From Apoda limacodes (taxonomy: Eukaryota; Arthropoda; Insecta; Lepidoptera; Limacodidae), in the NCBI GenBank assembly GCA_946406115.1, contig OX291561.1, forward strand, positions 612,273 to 676,272: a stretch of 64,000 nt of DNA. The letters are read 5' to 3'. A model generated the notes under the pieces. That model ran no database searches and had not been told where the DNA came from. It saw nothing but the letters and a program-made list of their open reading frames with translations. Every line of letters begins with the position of its first letter. Within the stretch, counting starts at the first letter, position 1. The translations under genes were made by a program, and so were the position numbers. Shown in pieces: positions 52,281-62,814 of this stretch.

Positions 52281-55232
52281 TTGCAGAGGATTGTTTTGAA
52301 GCAAACGAGCCCAACAGAACTAGCACTCACCCGCGACTTACAGCTTCTCCTATCTCCAACGAGCCCAACAGAAATAGCATTCAGTCGCGACTTCGAGCTA
52401 TTCCTATATCCAACGAGCCCAACAGAACTAGCACTCACCCGCAACTTCGAGCTTCTCCTATATCCAAGGAGCCCAACAGAACTAGCACTCACCCGCGACT
52501 TCGAGCTTCTGCTATATCCAACGAGCCCAACAGAACTAGCACTCACCCGCGACTTCGAGCTTCTGCTATATCCAACGAGCCCAACAGAACTAGCACTCAC
52601 CCGCGACTTCGAGCTTCTCCTATATCCAACGAGCCCAACAGAACTAGCACTAACCCGCGACTTCGAGCTTCTGCTATATCAAACGAGCCCAACAGAACTA
52701 CCACTCACCCGCGACTTACAGCTTCTCCTATCTCCAACGAGCCCAACAGAAATAGCATTTAGTCGCGACTTCGAGCTATTCCTATATCCAAGGAGCCCAA
52801 CAGAACTAGCACTCACCCGCGACTTCGAGCTTCTCCTATATCCAACGAGCCCAACAGAACTAGCACTCACCCGCGACTTCGAGCTTCTCCTATATCCAAC
52901 GAGCCCAACAGAACTAGCACTCAGCCGCGACTTACAGCTTCTCCTATCTCCAACGAGCCCAACAGAACTAGCATTCAGCCGCGACTTCGAGCTATTCCTA
53001 TATCCAAGGAGCCCAACAGAACTAGCACTCAGCCGCGACTTACAGCTTCTCCTATCTCCAACGAGCCTAACAGAACTAGCATTCAGCCGCGACTTCGAGC
53101 TTCTGCTATATCCAACGAGCCCAACAGAACTAGCACTCACCCGCGACTTCGAGCTTCTGCTATATCCAACGAGCCCAACAGAACTAGCACTAACCCGCGA
53201 CTTCGAGCTTCTCCTATATCCAACGAGCCCAACAAAACTAGCACTCACCCGCGACTTCGAGCTTCTCCTATATCCAACGAGCCCAACAGAACTAGCACTC
53301 ACCCGCGACTTCGAGCTTCTGCTATATCCAACGAGCCCAACAGAACTAGCACTCAGCCGCGACTTACAGCTTCTCCTATCTCCAACGAGCCCAACAGAAA
53401 TAGCATTTAGTCGCGACTTCGAGCTATTCCTATATCCAAGGAGCCCAACAGAACTAGCACTCACCCGCGACTTCGAGCTTCTCCTATATCCAACGAGCCC
53501 AACAGAACTAGCACTCACCCGCGACTTCGAGCTTCTGCTATATCCAACGAGCCCAACAGAACTAGCACTCACCCGCGACTTCGAGCTTCTGCTATATCCA
53601 ACGAGCCCAACAGAACTAGCACTCAGCCGCGACTTCGAGCTTCTCCTATATCCAACGAGCCCAACAGAACTAGCACTAACCCGCGACTTCGAGCTTCTGC
53701 TATATCAAACGAGCCCAACAGAACTACCACTCACCCGCGACTTACAGCTTCTCCTATCTCCAACGAGCCCAACAGAAATAGCATTTAGTCGCGACTTCGA
53801 GCTATTCCTATATCCAAGGAGCCCAACAGAACTAGCACTCACCCGCGACTTCGAGCTTCTCCTATATCCAACGAGCCCAACAGAACTAGCACTCACCCGC
53901 GACTTCGAGCTTCTCCTATATCCAACGAGCCCAACAGAACTAGCACTCAGCCGCGACTTACAGCTTCTCCTATCTCCAACGAGCCCAACAGAAATAGCAT
54001 TTAGTCGCGACTTCGAGCTATTCCTATATCCAAGGAGCCCAACAGAACTAGCACTCACCCGCGACTTCGAGCTTCTCCTATATCCAACGAGCCCAACAGA
54101 ACTAGCACTCACCCGCGACTTCGAGCTTCTGCTATATCCAACGAGCCCAACAGAACTAGCACTCACCCGCGACTTCGAGCTTCTCCTATATCCAACGAGC
54201 CCAACAAAACTAGCACTCACCCGCGACTTCGAGCTTCTCCTATATCCAACGAGCCTAACAGAACTAGCACTCACCCGCGACTTCGAGCTTCTCCTATATC
54301 CAACGAGCCCAACAGAACTAGCACTCAGCCGCGACTTACAGCTTCTCCTATCTCCAACGAGCCCAACAGAACTAGCATTCAGCCGCGACTTCGAGCTATT
54401 CCTATATCAAACGAGCCCAACAGAACTAGCACTCAGCCGCGACTTACAGCTTCTCCTATCTCCAACGAGCCCAACAGAAATAGCATTCAGTCGCGACTTC
54501 GAGCTATTCCTATATCCAACGAGCCCAACAGAACTAGCACTCACCCGCGACTTCGAGCTTCTCCTATATCCAAGGAGCCCAACAGAACTAGCACTCACCC
54601 GCGACTTCGAGCTTCTGCTATATCCAACGAGCCCAATAGAACTAGCACTCACCCGCGACTTCGAGCTTCTGCTATATCCAACGAGCCCAACAGAACTAGC
54701 ACTCACCCGTGACTTCGAGCTTCTGCTATATCCAACGAGCCCAACAGAACTAGCACTCACCCGCGACTTCGAGCTTCTCCTATATCCAACGAGCCCAACA
54801 GAACTAGCACTCAGCCGCGACTTCGAGCTTCTCCTATATCCAACGAGCCCAACAGAACTAGCACTCACCCGCGACTTCGAGCTTCTCCTATATCCAACGA
54901 CCCCAACAAAACTATCACTCACCCGCGACTTCGAGCTTCTCCTATATCCAACGAGCCCAACAGAACTAGCACTCAGCCGCGACTTACAGCTTCTCCTATC
55001 TCCAACGAGCCCAACAGAACTAGCATTCAGCCGCGACTTCGAGCTATTCCTATATCCAACGAGCCCAACAGAACTAGCATTCAGCCGCGACTTCGAGCTA
55101 TTCCTATATCCAACGAGCCCAACAGAACTAGCACTCAGCCGCGACTTCGTGCTTCTCCTATATCCTTCGAGCCCAACAGCCATGCATTGGCACACTCTTA
55201 ATACAAACATTTTCGTGCTCTCTTCGTTTTGA
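52281..55232 (+). repeat. 54-bp tandem array, 53 units, open as 983 codons of 18-residue repeats
   Basis: 53 units of exactly 54 bp, each giving 18 residues of the type LALTRDFELLLYPTSPTE. Three unit types: A (ALTRDFELLLYPTSPTEL), B (ALSRDLQLLLSPTSPTE) and C (AFSRDFELFLYPRSPTE). Every B is followed by a C-like unit, and BC pairs are separated by runs of zero to eight A units. No stop interrupts 983 codons. The frame begins with TTG, not ATG, right after a TAA (52278-52280), and the only Met is near the end (AMHWHTL). TTTTAATTGCAG at 52275-52286 is a plausible splice acceptor. AATAAA lies at 55269-55274, 37 bases past the TGA. Whether it is an exon or a satellite is undecided. Long minus-strand open frames are expected from any stop-free unit of this length. 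Confidence 0.9.
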
Positions 55233-55729
55233 TTTGTTTACTTAAAAATTACATCTCCGTGTAAGCCTAATAAAACAGTAATCGAATTATATCTACAAAG
55301 AACTTGCCTATGGTACGGAAGCATTATTATTTTATTGATTACAAGATAATACATTATTATAAAAAAACAATCTTTTTTTTGCCAATCATCCTTCTACAAC
55401 GAAAAATCTTACAAAAAGTACCTAGATATTTGGTATTCGGCAGAAAAGGATAAAAGTAGCCGAATATTCGTTGCAAGCCTATTTTCAACTCAAATATAAT
55501 TACAACACCACACTTACAAACGTAATCAATAAAAACTAATTCAACCATACCAGGCCACGCAAAAAGTTTTGCGAAAAAAATATTTATGTATAGGGCTCTG
55601 GCCTCTTGTAATTATTTTGAAAAATGTGGTTATTTAAAAGTAAAAATACCATTGTTCGAATTTCAAATTTCTCTCCACACTTTTTTTATAGCCAAATTAA
55701 AATATCGTGTCTCATTTGTCTCAAATGGA
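55233..55729. other. no gene recognised
   Basis: Holds the AATAAA at 55269. The rest is AT-rich and may include the left end of the mariner copy; no terminal inverted repeat was identified. Confidence 0.4.
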
Positions 55730-56740
55730 TCTACATCGAGAACATTTCTCTTGCGATGATTTTCTACGATTTTAAATTTGGCCTAAAACCTGATGAGTCA
55801 TTTGATCCACTTTAAATGGCTTTTATGGATGAAGGACCTTCAAAGCAACCGTTGGCATAGAGAGTTCAAGCTCGGTTACCTTACTTTGGGCGATGAACAA
55901 AGGAGTGGAGCGGCAGTAAAAAAAATTATTCAAGGAAACAGGCGAATTACATACGAAGAGATTCAGCATAAACTACAGATTGGTTCGGGAAGCGTTAGCA
56001 AGATTCTACACGAGCACCTTCGCGTGCGGAGGGTGGTTTCGCACTGGTTGCCGCACATGCTCATCGAAGCTCAGAAATAGGCCCGTGTGGAGTGGTGCCG
56101 TGATATGATTCAAAAATTTGAAGCAGGCTCGTCCCGGCGCGTTTACAACATTGTGACAGGTGACGAATCCTGGATTTTTCAATACGATCCAGGAACAAAG
56201 CGTCAGTCGACAGTTTGGCTTTTTGAAAACGAACCAACGCCTACGAAAGTGAAGCGATCAAGCAGCGCAGGGAAAATTTTGATCGCTAATTTCTTCACTT
56301 TGACGGGGTATCTGGTTTCAATCCTATTACGTGACCAAAGCAGCATCAACGCCGAATGGTATACCACAAAATGCCTGCCAGAAGTTTTGTCTGCAATAAG
56401 CAACAAGGGACCGAACACCGAGCTCCGCGCGGTACTGCTTCACCATGACAACGCGCCCGCGCACTTAACGCTCAAAACGAGGGACTTCCTGGACACCACA
56501 CCGGTCAGAGTCTTGGGTCTCCTTACAGTCGTGATCCGGCCACTGTGTGACCTATTTTTATTCCCTAAAATAAAAGATCAGCTGAAAGGGATACAGTTTT
56601 CATCGCCGGAAGACGCACTAGCAGCGTTTAAGAAGGCCGTGGAAGAGGTGTCTGCGGCAGACTGGAAAAAATGTTTTGAAAAATGGGTCAGACGCATGAA
56701 ACATTGTATACAGAGAGTAGAGACATGGAGAGTTCTTTGA
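55730..56740 (+). pseudogene. mariner-family transposase, frameshifted
   Basis: MDLHREH at about 55729 shifts into AMIFYDFKFGLKPDESF, then WHREFKLGYLTLGDEQRSGA, NRRITYEEIQHKLQIGSGSV and SKILHEHLRVRRV (two helix-turn-helix DNA-binding parts). A TAG at 56078 breaks the link EAQK-ARVEWC. Catalytic part: IVTGDESWIFQYDPGTKRQS (first Asp), VLLHHDNAPAHL (second Asp), and CDLFLFPKIKDQLKG (third Asp). The stretch before the third Asp (VLGLLTVVIRP) is out of frame; the other frame reads SPYSRDPATV, as expected for the YSPDLAP motif of DD34D mariner. The C-terminus runs WKKCFEKWVRRMKHCIQ to TGA 56738. Inactive. Length, about 335 residues, is normal for mariner. Confidence 0.9.
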
Positions 56741-56963
56741 AAAGATTTTATTAAAATATTTTATTCAGAGCAGTTGGTTTTTTAGTTTCTGAAAACTTTC
56801 AAAGTGTCCCACGTACATATAACTCTTAACTTAATGCACATCAACCATAAAATCACATACAACACTAAAACTACTCATCATAATTCAAACACAATTCCTA
56901 GCACATTGACACTTAGTACCCCATTTGGGAGGTGCTACTGTTACACTCAAGGAGCAGAAGGGG

Positions 56964-57305
56964 TTTTAGTCGGTGGACGTCCGACACTACCCAGTATATT
57001 CTATGGTGTCCATGATGAATTTAGTCGGTGAGATTCCGACACTACCCAGCACATCCTCTGGTGTCCATGTTGGATTTAGTCGGTGAGAGTCCGACAACAC
57101 CCAGTACATCCTCTAGTGTCCATGTTGGATTTAGTCAGTGAGAGTCCGATACTACCCAGCACATCCTCTGGTGTCCATGATGGATTTAGTCAGTGAGAGT
57201 CCGACAACACCCAGTACATCCTCTAGTGTCCATGTTGGATTTAGTCGGTGAGAGTCCGACACTACTCAGCACATCCTCTAGTCCCCATGATGAATTTAGT
57301 GGGTG
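56964..57305. repeat. 55-bp minisatellite, about six units
   Basis: TTTAGTCGGTGAGAGTCCGAC recurs with starts at about 56965, 57019, 57074, 57129, 57184, 57239 and 57294. Units also contain CCCAGCACATCCTCTGGTGT. Confidence 0.93.
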
Positions 57306-57330
57306 GACTAAAAGCCAAAGCAAAAAACTT

Positions 57331-57735
57331 GTCAAGTGCATGTAGTCGTACATGCTGTAAGCTAGGGTTCCATAGCATAAGTGCGTGTACACGTGCATAC
57401 AATAAGCTAGGGTTACATAGGATATGTTCGTCTACTCGTACATGCAATAAGCTAAATCTCCTTAGAATAAATGTTTCTACTCGTACATGCAGTAAGCTAG
57501 GGTTCCGTACTAAAACCGCGTGTACACGTTCATGCAGTAAGCTAGGGTTTCGTAGGAAAACTGCGTCTACTCGTACATGCAGTAAGCTAGGTTTCCGTGG
57601 AATAGGTGCGTGTCCTCGTACATGCAATAAACTATGGTTCCATAGGATGAATGCGTTTACTTGTACATGATTTAAGCTAAGGTTCCGTAGAATAAGTGCG
57701 TGTAATCGACATGCTGTAAGCCGAGAGCCGTACGA
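57331..57735. repeat. 45-bp minisatellite, nine units, open in frame
   Basis: GCTAGGGTTCC-like words recur exactly every 45 bases (57361, 57406, 57451, 57496, 57541, 57586, 57631, 57676, 57721). In one + frame the units read as 15-residue repeats of the type TRTCSKLGFRRKTAC, open from 57248 to 57670; the minus strand is open as well. Directly follows the 55-bp array. Confidence 0.93.
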
Positions 57736-58550
57736 TAAGAATTTTTGCTGATGCCAACAGAGCTTAATAACAGATTTTAGCTAAAACATTTTTAGTTTAA
57801 AGTATCACTTTTTCAATTAAATCTTTCACATTTAATTCGCCAACGATAGCTTTAAATGTGCCAATGTTTTTAATATGCTTGGGACTGTTACATAAGACAG
57901 GAACTCGCTAAAGTAATCAGCATATGGAATCGCTGAGGCGGCGCAGATCTGTCGGGCAGAACGCCGTATTTCTCAGCATGCCTGCCTGCGCCTCGGCCAG
58001 GCCGATCGTTTACGGCCCGCTAGAGACCCGGCGAGCCTGTCTAGCGCGTTCTCCTCTAGTTATATTAAAAACCTTTTACTTTTATAAACTTAACTTTTGA
58101 ATATTATTTTCCAGTGGGTGGATAACACACTCACACCATTTTTTTATTCATTTATCTTTTTAGTATTCAGGGATCATTCAGTTGTATACTGTGTAAAATT
58201 ACAAATACATGTCTATATCACAGTTATGTTTTGTATGTATGTAAAAAAACATACAGTATAATGTGGGAGGGACAGCCACCAACCAGCCTACTTCAGTCCG
58301 GCGGCCGCTGTTACGGCCTCCCTACGTAGTTTGTGGTTTCGGTTCCAGAAGCGCGTAATACAGAAAGAAAAGAAAAGATAGAATTTATAAAGGTTGTATT
58401 AAAAGAAGAAGAAGAAGAAGTGAAAAACAGTTTTTGTTAGAGGTAGCGGACGATGTATCTTTCTCCTTGTTCCTCTTCAGTATCTTTGCTTGTTATATTG
58501 GTTTGTGTTGTGATGTCAAATTAAGGATTTTCCATGTCTATATTAAGAAT
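57736..58550. other. no gene; small GC-rich patches and a (GAA)n tract
   Basis: 57940-58040 (GGCGGCGCAGATCTGTCGGG and on) and 58260-58330 (GGCGGCCGCTGTTACGGCCT) are GC-rich but not recognised. (GAA)n at 58404-58420. Confidence 0.4.
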
Positions 58551-58770
58551 GGGTTGCTCCAAATAACTTTAACGTTAACCAGCCGTCAAAAATGGGAGAT
58601 TGTATGAAAATTTGCATAGTCAGCTATTTTTATACTTAACTGGCCCGTCAAAGTTTAGAACACCACTAGCTGGTTAACTTTAAAATAGCTGACTATATAA
58701 ATTTCCACACAATCTTTAAATTTTCGACGACTGGTTAATGTCAAAGTTAGTTAGTTGGTGCAACTGAGCC
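58551..58770. mobile_element. foldback MITE
   Basis: The left half (GCTCCAAATAACTTTAACGT, TAACCAGCCGTCAAAAAT, TAGTCAGCTATTTTTA) pairs with the right half read in reverse (TAACTTTGACATTAACCAGT, CGTCGAAAAT, ATAGTCAGCTATTTTAAAG), giving arms of about 100 bp with mismatches. The right border ends GGTGCAACTGAGCC. Non-coding. Target duplication not resolved. Confidence 0.75.
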
Positions 58771-58804
58771 TTAGTACATAATATTTCAAGTTGTTGGCTT
58801 CAAA

Positions 58805-59240
58805 AGTTAAAAAATTAAAAAAGTACGAGTCGGACTCGTGCACGAAGGGTTCCGTTCCATTATCTATAAAAACTCCAAAAAAAACACGTTTGTTGTATGA
58901 GAGCCCCCCTTCAATATTTGTTTTATTTTGATTTAATTATTTATTTTTGAAGTGTCTATATAACTATTTATTTTAAGCGTCTACCTGTTGCCATTATCAA
59001 TATCGAACAAAAGCGAGCAAAAAAATCACGTTGGTTGTATGGGAGCCCCCATTAATATTTATTTTATTCTGTTTTTTAGTATTTGTTCCTATAGCGGCAA
59101 CAGAAACACATCTTCTGTGAAAATTTCGACTGTTTATATACCACGGTTCATGAGAGACATCCTGGTGACAGACGGACAGCGGAGTCTTAGCAATAGGGAT
59201 CCGCTGAATACCCTTTGGGTACGGAACCCTAAAAACGTGT
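58805..59240 (+). repeat. GGGTTCCGTACC dispersed repeat, near-complete copy
   Basis: Starts GTACGAGTCGGACTCGTGCA and CGAAGGGTTCCGTTCCATTA. It carries the ACGTTTGTTGTATGAGAGCC word twice (58882 and 59022), then GCGGCAACAGAAACACATCT, TGTGAAAATTTCGACTG, CACGGTTCATGAGAGACATC, GACAGACGGACAGCGGAGTC, and ends TTTGGGTACGGAACCCTAAA. Open frames inside are incidental. Confidence 0.85.
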
Positions 59241-59585
59241 GTCCCGCCGTTAAACGCTTTTTCGTTGTTTGAATTAAAACTGTTTTGAACAAAATAGGTT
59301 CAGTGTTTTAGATAATGGGTAGTAATTATACGGAACCCTAACTTAATTGTATATAATTAATTATAGTTTACAAAATTTTACTTTTTATTTATACCCCGAA
59401 CCGAATGTATGTCAATATGTTAATCTACCTTCCCTAAACCTAAAAGTGTTAGCAGAAATATTTTATCACGTCGGAATTTTTTTCTGCCGTCAATTGTTTT
59501 TTTTAACTACCCGACGTGGTGGTGATATTTTATTGTTTATCCGTTCGCTTCAAACGACAGTTACTTTGCTTTGGATTGATTTAAA

Positions 59586-61229
59586 ATGGCTAGCAGAAAG
59601 TGCAAACAAAGTTCTGACCGTTTTTGTTATGTTTGTGGACAGTTTATATTTTCAAAAAAGAGAAGACCTATTGTAGATTCGTTAAAAACTGCATATCTTC
59701 ATTATTTTGGATTTCCTGTTGCAAATCAAGATAAAAAGTGGGTGCCTCACGTGTTTTGCGAAAGCTGTAGAATCATCTTACTCCAGTGGTCATCAGGAGA
59801 AAAAGTTTACCTTCCATTTGGTTCGCCAATGCTATGGAGAGAACCTAGTAATCATGAAAATTATTGTTACTTTTGTGTTACGAAGACATTGGGATATAAC
59901 AAAAAAAATAAGGCAAGTATTATGTATGCCGATGTTCCGTCTGTTACTAAGCCGATTTTACATTCAAAAGATCTACCCCATCCAGTTTGTCCCGGTAGTT
60001 CGAGTGCAAATATATTAGATGACAATAACAGTGATGTTGAATTCAAGTCGATTTCTAGTGATTCTGACGAATTTTCACCTCAAGAAAACACTCCACATTT
60101 AATTAATCAGGCCGAATTAAATGATCTTATACGAGATTTACAGTTATCAAGATCTAAAGCAGAGCTTCTTGGCTCCCGCTTACAACAATGGAACTTGTTA
60201 CTACCAGACACAAAAGTTACGTTTTTCAGAAACAGAAGCAAAGTTCACTCAGAATTTTTCAAAAGAGAAGGTGAATATTGTTATTGCACAGATATCCCGG
60301 GACTTTTCGAAGCAATGAATCAAAACTATGATAAAACAGAGTGGCGCCTATTCATAGATTCTTCGAAATATAGTCTCAAAGCTGTTTTATTACATAACGG
60401 AAATAAGAAACCTTCCATACCAATAGGACACGCAGTGAATTGTAAAGAGAGCTATGAAACGATGCGTACTTTGATTAATTTAATAAAGTATAAAGAACAT
60501 CAATGGAAAGTGTGCGGCGACCTCAAAGTCATCGGTATGTTAGTGGGATTGCAGGGTGGTTACACGAAGTACTGTTGTTTCCTTTGTTTGTGGGACAGTA
60601 GAGCGAAACAACATCATTATGTAAGGAAAGAATGGCCTGTTCGAAATGAGTATATTCCGGGCAAAATGAACATTAATCACGAGCTGTTGGTCGATCCAAA
60701 TAACGTTACTTTACCCCCTTTACACATCAAACTGGGGCTCATGAAAAACTTTGTAAAGGCGCTTGACAAAAACAGTGATGCTTTCCGGTATTTGCAAAAA
60801 ATATTTCCAAACATTACAGAGGGAAAACTGAAGGAGGGTATATTTATTGGTCCACAAATCCGTAAAATTATGAAAGATTCTCAGTTTGAAAACCTTTTAT
60901 CGGTTAAAGAAAAGTCTGCTTGGAACTCATTTAAAATGCTTGTAGAAAATTTTTTGGGAAATAAAAAAAGTGAAAATTATGAAGAAATTGTTAACAATTT
61001 ATTGAAAAACTTTCATGATATGGGAGTAAACATGTCATTAAAGATTCACTTTCTACACTCTCATCTGAATTTTTTTCCTGAAAACTTAGGAAGTATGAGT
61101 GACGAACAGGGTGAACGTTTCCACCAAGATTTAAGGACTTTCGAAGAACGACATCAAGGATTTTGGGATGAAAATATGTTAGGGGATTACTGTTGGTCTA
61201 TCATAAGAGAAACTGATTCAGATCTATAA
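59586..61229 (+). CDS. intact multicopy-type arthropod protein with Cys clusters; possible DDE-like nuclease
   Basis: 547 codons from ATG 59586 to TAA, no internal stop and no repeat: the only intact non-repetitive gene here. I recognise the motif set (GLQGGYTKYCCFLCLWDSRA, and SDEQGERFHQD near the end) from unnamed arthropod proteins found in many copies per genome, so a transposon origin is likely, but no function is known to me. N-terminal zinc-binding-like clusters: C14-x2-C17, C58-x2-C61 and C94-x2-C97. An acidic, Ser-rich linker spans about 135-170. The rest has FIDSSK (Asp258), CGDLK (Asp312), a C-x2-C at 331-334, LPPLHIKLG (His380) and DEQGER (Glu507/Glu510). That order resembles a DDE transposase with an inserted zinc site; this is inference. 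AATAAA is 78 bases after the stop. No introns seen. Confidence 0.8.
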   Translation: MASRKCKQSSDRFCYVCGQFIFSKKRRPIVDSLKTAYLHYFGFPVANQDKKWVPHVFCESCRIILLQWSSGEKVYLPFGSPMLWREPSNHENYCYFCVTKTLGYNKKNKASIMYADVPSVTKPILHSKDLPHPVCPGSSSANILDDNNSDVEFKSISSDSDEFSPQENTPHLINQAELNDLIRDLQLSRSKAELLGSRLQQWNLLLPDTKVTFFRNRSKVHSEFFKREGEYCYCTDIPGLFEAMNQNYDKTEWRLFIDSSKYSLKAVLLHNGNKKPSIPIGHAVNCKESYETMRTLINLIKYKEHQWKVCGDLKVIGMLVGLQGGYTKYCCFLCLWDSRAKQHHYVRKEWPVRNEYIPGKMNINHELLVDPNNVTLPPLHIKLGLMKNFVKALDKNSDAFRYLQKIFPNITEGKLKEGIFIGPQIRKIMKDSQFENLLSVKEKSAWNSFKMLVENFLGNKKSENYEEIVNNLLKNFHDMGVNMSLKIHFLHSHLNFFPENLGSMSDEQGERFHQDLRTFEERHQGFWDENMLGDYCWSIIRETDSDL

Positions 61230-61303
61230 AAAGAAAGCAAAAATTAGTCATTTTTAATTTATTTTTGTATTTATCCTAAAATTTTTGTATTTCCCTTCAA
61301 GAA

Positions 61304-61309
61304 AATAAA
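61304..61309 (+). terminator. AATAAA polyadenylation signal
   Basis: Lies 75 bases after the stop of the 547-codon gene in an AT-rich trailer; the natural 3' end signal for that transcript. Confidence 0.6.
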
Positions 61310-61319
61310 TATTTTTTAA

Positions 61320-61984
61320 ACCAGACGTGACAGAATTTTTTTATTATTTTTTCTGGATAGTTCTACCTGAACACAAAATAAAATAACAACTTTCAGCTGG
61401 GGTATGAAAACCGTGTAAACTAGATTGAAAATAAAAATATCACTTGTAATAAATATTTTTTCGTGTCCAATATTAATTATAATTGTAGATTATACAATAA
61501 GTGAAAAAAAAGGGAAATTTAATTCGAGGGACTAAGCAAATGGGAGGCTCCTGAGCAGCAAAGGATGCTAGAGTAGAATCCTGAGCGAAGCGAGGGTTAC
61601 AAAGGACCGTGATGATTTTTCTTTCACGTGTTGTATACTGTAATTTTTACCATTGACTGCGAGAAAATTAAAAGTACCTACTATTATCACATTTTGGTTT
61701 ATATTCGGTCATTATTATCGGGTGATAAGAGAACAATGAAATAAAACAACCACAATAACGATTTAACAATTTTTCCAAATTCAAAATGGTTTTATTTACT
61801 GTCATCGATGAATAAAATGCCCTTTTTCGAGTGGCAATGGTAAAAAATTATTGTGTGTATTAAAATATGGATAAATTATATAAACATTTTGCTTTTAAAT
61901 TTTGAACTTTACCCGCACTACGTCACGCAGTTTTTTACACTATCGACTATTTTGGAGATTTATTTTATATTTTTGGTTATTTAA
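61320..61984. other. no gene recognised
   Basis: AT-rich. 61560-61610 contains CTGAGCGAAGCGAGGGTTAC, a word similar to the core of the 38-bp satellite at 4303. Confidence 0.4.
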
Positions 61985-62037
61985 GATAAAGTTGCTAACT
62001 AACTATATATATATATATATTTAAGATACAGTTGCTT

Positions 62038-62075
<38 letters not shown>

Positions 62076-62164
62076 AGATACAGTTGCTTACTAACTATAT
62101 ATATATATATTTAAGATACAGTTGCTTACTAACTATATATATATATATATTTAAGATAAAGTTG

Positions 62165-62219
<55 letters not shown>

Positions 62220-62250
62220 AGATAAAGTTGCTAACTATAGATAACTATAG
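61985..62250. repeat. compound repeat: (TA)n runs separated by a constant 26-bp word
   Basis: The constant word TTTAAGATA(A/C)AGTTGCT(A/T)AC with TAACTA alternates with (TA)n runs of 8 to 30 dinucleotides. Six constant words are visible between 61981 and 62236. Two variants (AAAGTTGCTA and ACAGTTGCTT) are grouped rather than mixed. Confidence 0.9.
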
Positions 62251-62814
62251 ATAAAGTCCAAAAATAATCACAGATATTATTATACATCTTCCATTTTTTC
62301 TATGCTCTTTCTTTGTTTTTAAATAAGTGTTGGAGAAAACCAGCTGGGAAACTGACTTGACTTACTACGAGTATTTAGAATGTGTTATCTTATTATCTTG
62401 TCTCTAGTTTCATTAAATATTTGGACAGGTTCCTCGGCATTTAAATCGCTCAGGATTATAGTCTAGTCGGTTTTTTCCAATTTACTATTTACTATTTCGT
62501 AATTAGCGGTATTATACTTAAATTGAGTCAGAGGAAAATATTTCATGGATTTCATGTACCTATATTAACAGTCTAGGTTGGAGATACATAGGTCAAGAAC
62601 GTGAATATTTTTATTTTTTAAAAGTTAAATTGAAAAGAAATTGTTAAAGACATAAAATCCGAAATATAAGTATCGAAGCACCGATCATACCACATATTTT
62701 ATTTGTTTCACCACTTATCCATTGGATATGCGGCAAATTGTAATCACCTATGACGTACAACGATTTTACACTACTAGGCGCCATCTTTTCATATAGGTTG
62801 TTAAAATGCATTGA
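62251..62814. other. no gene recognised
   Basis: AT-rich spacer between two tandem arrays; nothing assigned. Confidence 0.4.

Noticed and set aside
52277..55210. Minus-strand open frames of 107-297 codons (Ser/Arg-rich 18-residue repeats)
   Set aside because: Produced by the same 54-bp array; broken into four pieces, and the + frame is the only one open throughout.
55550..56800. Terminal inverted repeats of the mariner copy
   Set aside because: No convincing pair was found by eye on either side of the transposase, so element borders are not given.
57248..57670. 140-codon + and 121-codon - open frames as genes
   Set aside because: Both follow from the 45-bp array, a multiple of three; kept only as a note under the repeat and as a finding.
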